64,000 nt of DNA. Source: Pseudomonas japonica (GTDB lineage Bacteria; Pseudomonadota; Gammaproteobacteria; Pseudomonadales; Pseudomonadaceae). The notes beneath the pieces are model-generated. The model searched no databases. It saw only the letters and a list, made by a program, of their open reading frames with translations, and was not told where the DNA came from. A program made the translations under genes and the position numbers. Below are positions 9,695 through 17,838 of this stretch, piece after piece. The number at the start of each line of letters is the position of its first letter. Position 1 is the stretch's first letter. The stretch covers positions 54,194 through 118,193 of the forward strand of contig NZ_FZOL01000023.1 of assembly GCF_900188455.1 (NCBI RefSeq), read 5' to 3'.

Positions 9695-9708
9695 AATTGT
9701 ATACAATT
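9695..9708. promoter_or_regulatory. TTGTATACAA palindrome, GntR-type operator candidate
   Basis: AATTGTATACAATT is a perfect 14-bp palindrome in the AT-rich 263-bp region before the purine permease, about 70 bp upstream of its ATG. It fits operators of GntR-family repressors. No GntR gene is visible here. A second copy of the 10-bp core lies at 38449-38458. Confidence 0.5.
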
Positions 9709-9777
9709 CTGCTAGCAATCGAATGCACTGAGTGTCTACAGTAGCGTCACAACAATAAAGCAGAGACCCATGCTCCC

Positions 9778-11298
9778 ATGAACACGTCCGCATCCAGCAC
9801 GTCTCCAGCCCAACGCCCCGAGGACGAAAACCTCGGTCTAGGCGCCAACCTGGCCTATGGTCTGCAACACGTCTTGACGATGTACGGCGGTATCGTCGCC
9901 GTACCCCTTATTCTCGGCCAGGCGGCCGGGCTGACACCGGCCGAGATCGGCCTGCTGATCGCCGCGTCGCTGTTCGCCGGGGGTCTGGCAACGCTTCTGC
10001 AAACCCTCGGCCTGCCGTTCTTCGGCTGCCAGTTGCCGCTGGTCCAGGGCGTTTCGTTCGCCGGTGTGGCGACCATGGGCGCGATCCTCAGTACCGAAGG
10101 CGGCGGTGGCCTGCCGGGCGTGCTCGGCGCGGTCATGGCGGCGTCGTTCATCGGCTTCCTGATCACGCCGGTCTTCTCGCGCATCACCAAGTTCTTCCCG
10201 CCACTGGTGACCGGTATCGTCATCACCACCATCGGCCTGACCCTGATGCCGGTCGCGGCGCGCTGGGTGATGGGTGGCAACAGCAAGTCACCGGACTTCG
10301 GCAGCATGGCCAACATCGGCCTGGCGGCGCTGACCTTCGGTATCGTGCTGGCCCTGAGCAAGCTCGGTAGCGCGGCGATCTCGCGCCTGTCGATCCTCCT
10401 GGCGATGATCATCGGTACCCTGATCGCCTGGTCGCTGGGCATGGCCGACTTCAGCAAGGTGATGGAAGGCCCGCTGGTGGCGATGCCCTCGCCGTTCCAT
10501 TTCGGCATGCCGACCTTCCACATCGCGGCGATCCTGTCGATGTGCATCGTGATCATCGTGACCCTGGTGGAAACCTCGGCGGACATCCTCGCCGTCGGTG
10601 AAATCATCGACACCAAGGTCGATTCGCGCCGCCTCGGCGACGGCCTGCGCGCCGACATGGCGTCGAGCATCCTGGCGCCGATCTTCGGCTCCTTCACCCA
10701 GAGCGCCTTCGCCCAGAACGTCGGCCTGGTCGCCGTGACCGGAGTCAAGAGCCGCTACGTGGTCGCCACTGGCGGGGTCATCCTGGTGGTCCTCGGCCTG
10801 CTGCCGATCATGGGCCGGGTGATTGCCGCGGTGCCGACTTCGGTCCTCGGTGGCGCCGGTATCGTCCTGTTCGGCACCGTGGCCGCCAGCGGTATCCGCA
10901 CCCTGTCCAAGGTCGAGTACAAGAACAACATGAACCTGATCATCGTCGCCGCCTCCCTGGGCTTCGGCATGATCCCGATCGCCGCGCCGAACTTCTACGA
11001 TCACTTCCCGCGCTGGTTCGAGACCATCTTCCACTCGGGCATCAGTTCCGCTGCGATCATGGCCATTGCCCTGAACCTGCTGTTCAACCACCTCAAGGCC
11101 GGCAATTCCGACCAGCAATCCGTGTTCGCGGCCGGTTACGAGCGCACGGTGGTGTACTCCGATATCTCCGCCCTGCGTGATGGCGACTACTTCAAGGACG
11201 GCAAGCTGTTCGATGCCGAAGGCAAGGAAATCCCGATGGTCGCCGAAGGAGAACATGGCGGAACAGGCTCGCGACGATCAGCCGTCGCCGAACACTGA
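9778..11298 (+). CDS. NCS2 xanthine/uric acid-type nucleobase permease
   Basis: Membrane symporter of 506 residues with about 12-14 helices. The NCS2 signatures are clear: QHVLTMYGGIVAVPLILG near residue 30, VETSADILAVGE in helix 8, and QNVGLVAVTGVKSR matching the QNxGxxxxTG motif. These sequences resemble xanthine/urate permeases more than uracil ones, so purine uptake is expected. It is a single gene with its own terminator. The ribosome site (GCAGAGA) is weak. Confidence 0.9.
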   Translation: MNTSASSTSPAQRPEDENLGLGANLAYGLQHVLTMYGGIVAVPLILGQAAGLTPAEIGLLIAASLFAGGLATLLQTLGLPFFGCQLPLVQGVSFAGVATMGAILSTEGGGGLPGVLGAVMAASFIGFLITPVFSRITKFFPPLVTGIVITTIGLTLMPVAARWVMGGNSKSPDFGSMANIGLAALTFGIVLALSKLGSAAISRLSILLAMIIGTLIAWSLGMADFSKVMEGPLVAMPSPFHFGMPTFHIAAILSMCIVIIVTLVETSADILAVGEIIDTKVDSRRLGDGLRADMASSILAPIFGSFTQSAFAQNVGLVAVTGVKSRYVVATGGVILVVLGLLPIMGRVIAAVPTSVLGGAGIVLFGTVAASGIRTLSKVEYKNNMNLIIVAASLGFGMIPIAAPNFYDHFPRWFETIFHSGISSAAIMAIALNLLFNHLKAGNSDQQSVFAAGYERTVVYSDISALRDGDYFKDGKLFDAEGKEIPMVAEGEHGGTGSRRSAVAEH

Positions 11299-11315
11299 CG
11301 ACACGCCAGACCCCG

Positions 11316-11345
11316 GGGGCCGATGCGCAAGCATCGGCCCCTTTT
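11316..11345 (+). terminator. Rho-independent terminator after the purine permease
   Basis: GGGGCCGATGC, loop GCAA, GCATCGGCCCC, then TTTT. It separates the permease from the tyrosinase operon and argues against an upstream in-frame start for tyrosinase at 11323, which would lie inside this hairpin. Confidence 0.93.
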
Positions 11346-11472
11346 CATTGATTGGCGCGCGCACATTTCCTTCAACAATCCGACAGAGCGATATGGCACT
11401 GTGCCTCTACTGGTCTATCGTCTTCGGGCCGGTATGGAACACCACCTCACATGGAACAGGGAGAGCGTGAAC

Positions 11473-13041
11473 ATGACTTATGTGCGCAAGGATTTGTGGA
11501 ACCTCGGCGAGACCTGGAACCCGACGCTGCTGTGGTATGCGAAAGCCGTCCGCGAACTGCAGTCGCGCCCGCTGAACGACCCCACCAGCTGGCGTTTTCT
11601 CGCTGCGATCCATGGCTTCAACGCGAGCATCTGGGAAACCGAAGGCTATTACGACAAGAAGGTCGACAAACTGCCGAGCCTGAAGGACCGCGAGCTGTAC
11701 TGGAAACAGTGCCAGCACCAGTCCTGGTACTTCCTGCCGTGGCACCGTCCGTACCTGCTGTCCTTCGAGGAGATCGTCCGCGCCGCGGTGGTCAAGCTCG
11801 GTGGCCCGGCTGACTGGGCCCTGCCGTACTGGAACTACGACGAGTACCAGACCCGTCCGGAAACCCTCGGGCTGCCGGAAGAGTTCTACAGCGAAACCCT
11901 GCCCGACGGCACGCCGAACCCTCTGGCGCTGCCGGTAGTGCTGCGCTTCGGTTCACAGAAGGACGGCATCATCCGACTGAACCCGGCAAAGCTCGATCTG
12001 ACAGCAGCATTCAACGAAGACCAGTTCACCCGCAAAGAGAATGGCGGCTCTCCTGGCTTCGGTGGCCCGTCCACCGGCTTCAACCACAACGCCGGCCACC
12101 CCAGCGGCCTGCTGGAATCCAGCCCGCACAACTTCGTGCATACCATGGTCGGTGGCGACAACGGCCTGCCGGTCAAGGATCCGGCTTTCCGTGCGGGGCT
12201 GATGTCCGATCCGGACACCGCCGGCCTCGATCCGGTGTTCTGGCTGCACCACGCCAACATCGACCGTCTCTGGCAGATCTGGCTGAACCGTGACCCGAGC
12301 CACCACAATTCGACCAAGCCCAAGTTCGTCGATGGTCCACCCCTGGGCCGTCCGTTCATCCTGCCGACGGTGAACGGCGAAAGTCGCTTCTGGAAGGTCC
12401 ATGAAACGCTGGAGCTCAAGGATCAGCCTTATACCTATGAAAGTTTCTATGACCCGGTACCGAAGGCACCGCAAGAAAAACTGGCAGCGGCGGCATTCGT
12501 CGCTCAACCGACGGTAGCGGCCGTGGACGAACCCGAAGTCGACGTCGAACTGATCGGCGCCAACAGTGACACCTTGAAGCTGGTAGGACGCAAGGGCGAT
12601 ACCAGGGTGCATCTGGACAAATCGGGGCTTGCCAAGGTATCCCGACGTCTCGCGGCCAAGAGCCTGGTGGCGGAGAACGCCGCCGCGCCCAAGCATGAAC
12701 GGATCTTCCTCAACCTGGAAAACATCCGTGGCCAGCGCAACGCGGTACTGATCGACGTCTACGTCAACCTGCCGCAAGGCGAGCAACCGGACACACATCC
12801 GGAACTGCACGCGGGTTCGGTCTCGCTGTTCGGCGTCTCGTCGGCCAGTGACGTCAACACCAGCCACGGCGGCAGCGGTCTCAGCGCTTCGCTGGAGATC
12901 ACCCAGGTGATCGAGGTGCTGCGCCAGGGTGGCGACCTGGATCTGGCCCACCTGCAGGTCAGCCTGTTCCCGGACCAGAACCTGTTCGACGGCGATGACA
13001 TCACGGTCGGCCGCATCAGCATTTACCGCCAAGGCGAGTGA
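11473..13041 (+). CDS. Tyrosinase / polyphenol oxidase (type-3 dicopper)
   Basis: A 522-residue protein oxidising phenols to o-quinones with a coupled copper pair. CuA ligands are H47, H81 and H90 (QHQSWYFLPWHRPYLLSFE); CuB ligands are H218 and H222 (HNFVHTMVGG) and H258 in DPVFWLHHANIDRLW. C79 could form the Cys-His thioether found in some polyphenol oxidases. A beta-rich C-terminal domain (about 385-522, beginning DVELIGANSD) resembles the lid domain of plant-type enzymes, so the product may be latent. No signal peptide or Tat motif is visible. ATG 11473 follows GGGAGAG. It overlaps the DUF2182 gene by one base, forming an operon. Confidence 0.92.
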   Translation: MTYVRKDLWNLGETWNPTLLWYAKAVRELQSRPLNDPTSWRFLAAIHGFNASIWETEGYYDKKVDKLPSLKDRELYWKQCQHQSWYFLPWHRPYLLSFEEIVRAAVVKLGGPADWALPYWNYDEYQTRPETLGLPEEFYSETLPDGTPNPLALPVVLRFGSQKDGIIRLNPAKLDLTAAFNEDQFTRKENGGSPGFGGPSTGFNHNAGHPSGLLESSPHNFVHTMVGGDNGLPVKDPAFRAGLMSDPDTAGLDPVFWLHHANIDRLWQIWLNRDPSHHNSTKPKFVDGPPLGRPFILPTVNGESRFWKVHETLELKDQPYTYESFYDPVPKAPQEKLAAAAFVAQPTVAAVDEPEVDVELIGANSDTLKLVGRKGDTRVHLDKSGLAKVSRRLAAKSLVAENAAAPKHERIFLNLENIRGQRNAVLIDVYVNLPQGEQPDTHPELHAGSVSLFGVSSASDVNTSHGGSGLSASLEITQVIEVLRQGGDLDLAHLQVSLFPDQNLFDGDDITVGRISIYRQGE

Positions 13042-13856
13042 TGATGGATGTCAGGCTGACCACCGCCTGGCTGCACAGCCCCTGGCCATGGCTGGCGACC
13101 GCCAGCCTGGCCGGGTGGGCCGCATTGGTGGCGGCGCCGACACAATCGGCGCTGCCCGACTTCTGCGGCTCCATCGCCGGAGTGCTCTCCGCGCTGGGCT
13201 GGCACGGCGTCACCCAGGCGCTGTCCCTCGATCCGCTGGGGCTGCTGCTGGCCTGGTGGATGATGCTGCTGGCGATGATGCCGCCCCTGTTGGCCGCGCC
13301 CCTGGACTACCTGTGGCAACGCAGTCTGCCACGGCGTCGTCCGCTGGCCGTGGCGCTGTTCCTGTGCGGCTACGTACTGGTGTGGAGCCTGGCCGGCCTG
13401 CTGCTGACCGGGCTGTCCATCGGGCTGAAACTGCTCACGGGCGACAACGGCGGATACGCGGCACTGTTGGCTCTGGGAGTCGTCCTGTTCTGGCAGGCGA
13501 CACCGGTCAAGCAACAGGCGCTGAACCACTGTCACTACCTGCCGCGGATTTCCGCGTTCGGCTGGGCCATGGTCCGCGACTGCCTGCGCTACGGCGTGGT
13601 CAAGGGCAACTGGTGCATCGCCGCCTGCTGGCCGTTGATGTTGCTGCCGATGCTGGTGGAGCAAGGGCATCTGCCGCTGATGCTGGTCGGTATGCTCTGG
13701 CTGGTGCATGAGCGCCAACGCCTGGGGCGCCAGGCGGCATGGCGCTGGCCGTTACCCTTGCCTCAGCGCCTCACCATCGCGGCCTCGCCACAGTTGAAGA
13801 AGTACCGCTCCAACCGCTGCAAACCTGTCGCCACCAGCGTCCCAGCCAGGCGGTGA
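13041..13856 (+). CDS. DUF2182 predicted metal-binding membrane protein, tyrosinase partner
   Basis: About 271 residues with seven or so hydrophobic helices. It shows the DUF2182 (COG5486) pattern: LLLAWWMMLLAMMPP early, LNHCHYLPR mid-protein, and GNWCIAACWPLMLLPM followed by VHERQRLGR near the end. The paired cysteines and histidine could bind metal. The ATG shares its A with the tyrosinase stop (a GTG one codon earlier is possible), so the two are translationally coupled. A role in copper supply to tyrosinase is inference from context. Its tail after residue 240 is basic and poorly conserved in appearance. Confidence 0.8.
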   Translation: MMDVRLTTAWLHSPWPWLATASLAGWAALVAAPTQSALPDFCGSIAGVLSALGWHGVTQALSLDPLGLLLAWWMMLLAMMPPLLAAPLDYLWQRSLPRRRPLAVALFLCGYVLVWSLAGLLLTGLSIGLKLLTGDNGGYAALLALGVVLFWQATPVKQQALNHCHYLPRISAFGWAMVRDCLRYGVVKGNWCIAACWPLMLLPMLVEQGHLPLMLVGMLWLVHERQRLGRQAAWRWPLPLPQRLTIAASPQLKKYRSNRCKPVATSVPARR

Positions 13857-13866
13857 ACCTGCAGCC

Positions 13867-13893
13867 AGGCCCGCGGACAGTCGTCGCGGGCCT
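13867..13893. terminator. Hairpin between convergent DUF2182 and radA genes
   Basis: AGGCCCGCG and CGCGGGCCT enclose a 9-nt loop. There is no T tract, so this is a hairpin that may act as a weak bidirectional terminator. Confidence 0.5.
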
Positions 13894-13917
13894 GCGCGCG
13901 GGCAGGCCCTGCTCCGC

Positions 13918-15288
13918 TCATTCCTCGAACAGCGCGTCGAGGGCTTGTTCCAGACGGGTCACGGCGATCACCTGAAGACCCGCCGGCGCCTCCTTCGGCG
14001 CATTGCCCTTGGGCACGATGGCACGCTTGAAGCCGTGCTTGGCCGCTTCCTTCAGACGCTCCTGGCCACTCGGCACCGGCCGTACCTCGCCGGACAGACC
14101 GACTTCGCCGAACACCAGCAGGCCCTGTGACAGCGGCCGGTTGCGCAGGCTCGACATCACGGCGGCGAGCAGGGCCAGGTCGGAGGCGGTCTCCAGCACC
14201 TTGACCCCGCCGACCACGTTGAGGAACACGTCCTGGTCGTGGGTGGGAATGCCGCCGTGGCGGTGCAGGACCGCCAGAAGCATGGCCAGGCGGTTCTGGT
14301 CCAGGCCCAGGGTGACCCGCCGCGGGTTGGCCAGATGGCTGTCGTCCACCAGCGCCTGGACCTCCACCAGCATCGGCCGGGTACCTTCCCAGGTGGCCAT
14401 GACCACACTGCCCGGAACCGCCTCCTGAGCCCGGGTGAGGAAGATCGCCGACGGGTTGGAGACTTCCTTCAGGCCACGGTCGGTCATGCCGAACACGCCC
14501 AGTTCGTTGACCGCGCCGAAGCGGTTCTTCACCGCGCGCAACAGGCGCAGGCGGCCATCGGACTCGCCCTCGAAATACAGCACGGTGTCGACCATGTGCT
14601 CCAGCACCCGCGGACCGGCCAGGGCGCCTTCCTTGGTCACGTGGCCGACGAGGAAGATCGCCGTGCCGCTCTGCTTGGCGTAGCGCACCAGCAGCGCGGC
14701 GCTCTCGCGGACCTGGGCGACGCCGCCGGGGGCGGATTGCAGTTGCTCGGTGAAGATGGTCTGGATCGAGTCGATCACCATGACCTTGGGTTTTTCGCTG
14801 CGCGCGGTGGCGATGATGCTTTCGATGCAGGTCTCGGTCATCACCCGCAGTTGATCCAGCGGCAGCCCCAGGCGACGCCCGCGCATCGCCACCTGCTGCT
14901 GGGATTCCTCACCGGTGACGTACAGCGCCGGCATGCGCGTGGCGATGTGGCAGAGGGTCTGCAGGAGGATGGTGGACTTGCCGATCCCCGGGTCGCCGCC
15001 GATCAGCACCACCGAACCGTCCACCAGCCCGCCGCCGAGGACGCGGTCGAGCTCGGCGCTGGCGGTGGAGAACCGCGGGATTTCCTCGATGGAGACCTCG
15101 GCGAGGGTCTTGATCTGCGCCTGCTGCCCGGCCCAACCGGTACGACCGCTGGGCGCCGCGGCGCCGCCGCTCTCGATCATGGTCTCGGTCAGGGTGTTCC
15201 AGGCGCCGCATTCGCTGCACTGGCCGGCCCATTTCGGAAAGGTCGCGCCGCACTCGGTGCAGCCGTACAAGCGCTTGGCCTTGGCCAT
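13918..15288 (-). CDS. radA: DNA repair protein RadA (Sms)
   Basis: A 456-residue RecA-like ATPase promoting branch migration during recombinational repair. It has an N-terminal zinc finger (C10, C13, C24, C27), Walker A GGDPGIGKST, the RadA signature VKNRFGAVNELGVF, and a C-terminal Lon-protease-like domain. The ATG at 15288 has AGGAGACTGCCC before it; 34 in-frame codons further upstream are not supported by a ribosome site. Confidence 0.97.
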   Translation of the reverse strand: MAKAKRLYGCTECGATFPKWAGQCSECGAWNTLTETMIESGGAAAPSGRTGWAGQQAQIKTLAEVSIEEIPRFSTASAELDRVLGGGLVDGSVVLIGGDPGIGKSTILLQTLCHIATRMPALYVTGEESQQQVAMRGRRLGLPLDQLRVMTETCIESIIATARSEKPKVMVIDSIQTIFTEQLQSAPGGVAQVRESAALLVRYAKQSGTAIFLVGHVTKEGALAGPRVLEHMVDTVLYFEGESDGRLRLLRAVKNRFGAVNELGVFGMTDRGLKEVSNPSAIFLTRAQEAVPGSVVMATWEGTRPMLVEVQALVDDSHLANPRRVTLGLDQNRLAMLLAVLHRHGGIPTHDQDVFLNVVGGVKVLETASDLALLAAVMSSLRNRPLSQGLLVFGEVGLSGEVRPVPSGQERLKEAAKHGFKRAIVPKGNAPKEAPAGLQVIAVTRLEQALDALFEE

Positions 15289-15456
15289 GGGCAGTCTCCT
15301 GGAAAAAGTCGCCATGATAGCCGCCGCGCCGGGAAAGGCGCCAATCGTGGCAAACCCTTGGCTATGAGCACGGTCATTTGCAGGCGACACAACGCATGAA
15401 GCCAGCAGCTGAATTACACTGCGTTGTCCCCTTTCAATTGTTACAAGGAATAAACC

Positions 15457-15870
15457 ATGGGCGTGATCAGTGAATTCAAAGCCTTTGCGGTCAAGGGCAA
15501 TGTCGTCGACATGGCCGTTGGTATCATCATCGGCGCGGCCTTCGGCAAGATCGTTTCATCTTTTGTCGGCGATGTGGTGATGCCGCCCATAGGCTTGTTG
15601 GTGGGCGGAGTGGACTTCAGTGACCTGGCGATCACGCTGAAGGCCGCCGAAGGCGAGGCGCCGGCGGTGATGCTGGCCTATGGCAAATTCATTCAGACCA
15701 TCATCGACTTCGTGATCGTGGCCTTCGCGATCTTCATGGGTGTGAAAGTGATCAACCGGCTGAAGCGTGAAGAAGCGGTGGCACCGTCCGTACCGCCGGC
15801 GCCTACCCCGCAGGAGACCTTGCTGACCGAGATTCGCGATCTGTTGAAGGCTCAGAACAACAAGCCTTGA
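15457..15870 (+). CDS. mscL: Large-conductance mechanosensitive channel
   Basis: A 137-residue channel subunit that opens under membrane tension to release solutes on hypo-osmotic shock. The N-terminal amphipathic helix and TM1 (EFKAFAVKGNVVDMAVGIIIGAAFGKIVSS) are classical. TM2 (about 75-100) and a C-terminal helical bundle (ETLLTEIRDLLKAQ) follow. It diverges from radA and ends at REP sequences. Confidence 0.97.
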   Translation: MGVISEFKAFAVKGNVVDMAVGIIIGAAFGKIVSSFVGDVVMPPIGLLVGGVDFSDLAITLKAAEGEAPAVMLAYGKFIQTIIDFVIVAFAIFMGVKVINRLKREEAVAPSVPPAPTPQETLLTEIRDLLKAQNNKP

Positions 15871-15878
15871 GATTTTTG

Positions 15879-16019
15879 GGGCCGCTATGCGGCCCTTCGC
15901 GGGCAAGCCGCGCTCCTACAAAATCCGCGTCCACATGCAAGAGCCCGATCCGCGCTGCACTCGTAGGAGCGTGGCTTGTCGTGTGACGAACCACCGCGAA
16001 GGACCGCAAGGCGGTCCCA
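15879..16019. repeat. REP pair of mixed subtypes
   Basis: The left unit (15879-15919) is the standard minus-oriented REP ending CTCCTAC, with a small GGGCCGC/GCGGCCC-type hairpin. The right unit (15963-16019) is a plus-oriented variant in which the usual CCCGCGAA part is preceded by TGTCGTGTGACGAACCAC. The right unit ends only a few bases from the fpr stop. Confidence 0.8.
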
Positions 16020-16026
16020 ATGACTC

Positions 16027-16803
16027 TCACCAGTAAGTTTCGACCGCCACCTGCCCCGGCCGCCGGCTCAGGCTCAGGTTCAACTCCCTGGCCTTCAGCA
16101 CCTTGCGCGTGTCGTCGATCATCTCGGGGTTGCCACAGAGCATCACCCGCGAATGCTCCGGAGTCAGCTCCAGCCCAGCCGCCCGCTCCAGCTCGCCGTT
16201 CTCGATCAGCGTGGTGATGCGCCCATTCAGCGCCCCCGGATGCTGCTCGCGGGTCACCACCGGGATGAACTGCAGCTTGCCGGCGTACTCCGCCAGGTAG
16301 TCGCGCTGCTCCAGCCCGGCGATCAGATCCAGATACGCCAGCTCACGCGCCTCGCGCACCGAATACACCAGTTTGATCCGCTCGAAACGCTCCCAGGCCT
16401 CGAAGTCCTGCAGGATCGAGAGGAACGGGGCGATCCCGGTACCGGTCGCCAGCAGCCACAGATCGCGGCCGTCGACGAAGCGATCGAGGGTCAGGTAGCC
16501 GAAGGCCTGGCGGTCGATCAGCAGTTCGTCGCCTTCGCGCAGGCGGCTCAACTCACTGGTGAACTCACCGCCCGGCACCACGATGGAATAGAAGTCCAGG
16601 TGTTCGTCGAACGGCGACGACACCATCGAATAGGCGCGCCAGACCACGCTGCCATCGGCCTTGGTCACGCCCAGGCGAGCGAACTGGCCGGCCCGAAAGC
16701 GGAAACCGGCATCGCGGGTGGTGCGCAAGCTGAAGAGGCTGGGGGTCAGCGGCTGGACATCAAGGAGGGTCTGGCGGGTGTATTTCTCCGCGCTGGCAGT
16801 CAT
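16027..16803 (-). CDS. fpr: Ferredoxin/flavodoxin-NADP+ reductase
   Basis: A 258-residue FAD flavoenzyme exchanging electrons between NADPH and ferredoxin or flavodoxin. The FAD motif is RAYSMVSSP, the NADP motif GTGIAPFLS, and the C-terminus ends VAVETYW as in bacterial subclass reductases. ATG 16803 is the family start (MTASAEKYTRQ); an upstream extension of 35 codons lacks support. It is divergent from ppoR. Confidence 0.93.
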   Translation of the reverse strand: MTASAEKYTRQTLLDVQPLTPSLFSLRTTRDAGFRFRAGQFARLGVTKADGSVVWRAYSMVSSPFDEHLDFYSIVVPGGEFTSELSRLREGDELLIDRQAFGYLTLDRFVDGRDLWLLATGTGIAPFLSILQDFEAWERFERIKLVYSVREARELAYLDLIAGLEQRDYLAEYAGKLQFIPVVTREQHPGALNGRITTLIENGELERAAGLELTPEHSRVMLCGNPEMIDDTRKVLKARELNLSLSRRPGQVAVETYW

Positions 16804-16975
16804 GGTTCGCTCCACAAATCGGGTTCGCCCAGTGTCGCGCAAAGCCATCAGAATAAACACCGCCGGTTTGTAGGCCTTGTACGAAAAACCTCGGCGCACG
16901 GCAAACATCCTGTTACCTCAACTGTCCTTCGCCGACCATGACATAGGTCAACTTATAGCGAAAAAAACCAATCGC

Positions 16976-16988
16976 ATTGTAGGACAAT
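16976..16988. promoter_or_regulatory. ATTGT-AGG-ACAAT inverted repeat in the fpr/ppoR intergenic region
   Basis: A perfect 5-bp inverted repeat with a 3-nt spacer lies just before a TATACT hexamer (16992-16997) that could be the ppoR -10. It may be an operator for ppoR or for the divergent fpr gene. It does not match a lux box of 20 bp. Confidence 0.35.
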
Positions 16989-17048
16989 TCCTATACTGAC
17001 GAAGCCGCAGCGGAAAACTTGGATCCATGCACAGGGAGCGACCCGTCA

Positions 17049-17753
17049 ATGCCGCACTGGAAGCAAGAGCAGCTCGAAAGCCTGATCGGCGAACGGGATC
17101 CTGAGCGTATCTTCGAAACCGCCCTGTCCCTGGTCGAGCAGTTGGGCATGCAATACCTGGGGCTGGTGGTGCAGAGCCAGGCGAGCGGCCTCACCCCCCA
17201 GTACCTGATGTACAACAACTTTTCCACCGAGTGGAACGCGTTGTACCAGGAACGCAACTACCTGACCCAGGACCCGACCTTCCACCATTGCCGTCACTCG
17301 CTGATCCCGCTGCTGTGGGAAGACTCGGTATTCGAACAGACCCCGCAATTGCGCGAAGAAGCCAAGGCCAATGGCCTCACCCACGGCTGGAGCCAGGCCG
17401 CCCACGATATCCGCGGCAACAACAGTGTGCTCAGCCTGGTGCGCAGCGAAAACGCTATCAGCGTAGCCGAGTTCTATGACAAGACCGGCCAGGCCCTGTG
17501 GCTGTGCAATGTCATGCACACGGTCATGCTCGAATGCATCAATCCGCTGCAACCCAATGGCTTCGGTCTGTCCGAGCGCGAGCGCGAAGTGCTGAAATGG
17601 TCCGCCGCCGGCAAGACCGCCTCGGACATCGCCTGCATCCTCACCCTGTCGCAGAGCACGGTGAATTTCCATATCCGCAGCGTCATCTCCAAGATGCACG
17701 CCAACAACAAGGCCGGCGCCGTGGCCATCGCCGCCATGCACGGACTGCTGTGA
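17049..17753 (+). CDS. ppoR: PpoR-type LuxR solo, acyl-homoserine lactone receptor
   Basis: A 234-residue quorum-sensing regulator. The autoinducer pocket residues W62, Y66, D75, P76 and W90 match the TraR set (W57, Y61, D70, P71, W85) with a constant offset. The C-terminal LuxR helix-turn-helix (LSEREREVLKWSAAGKTASDIA... STVNFHIR) is intact. There is no luxI synthase in the window, so it would respond to signals made elsewhere. The neighbours mscL-fpr-ppoR-rlmG match the P. putida PpoR locus. ATG 17049 follows GGGAG. Confidence 0.88.
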   Translation: MPHWKQEQLESLIGERDPERIFETALSLVEQLGMQYLGLVVQSQASGLTPQYLMYNNFSTEWNALYQERNYLTQDPTFHHCRHSLIPLLWEDSVFEQTPQLREEAKANGLTHGWSQAAHDIRGNNSVLSLVRSENAISVAEFYDKTGQALWLCNVMHTVMLECINPLQPNGFGLSEREREVLKWSAAGKTASDIACILTLSQSTVNFHIRSVISKMHANNKAGAVAIAAMHGLL

Positions 17754-17838
17754 CCCCGCTCGAAGGCAAAGCCCTGTAGAATCGGCGCCTGTCTGTCACT
17801 GCCCGGCAGTGCACACCCATGCCCCAGAGCCTCGACCC

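Noticed and set aside
9456..9728. 90-residue minus-strand frame in the region before the purine permease
   Set aside because: It overlaps the mapZ 3' end and the promoter palindrome, has no ribosome site and no recognisable family.
11323..11472. 50-codon N-terminal extension of tyrosinase
   Set aside because: It would start inside the permease terminator and lacks a ribosome site; ATG 11473 has one.
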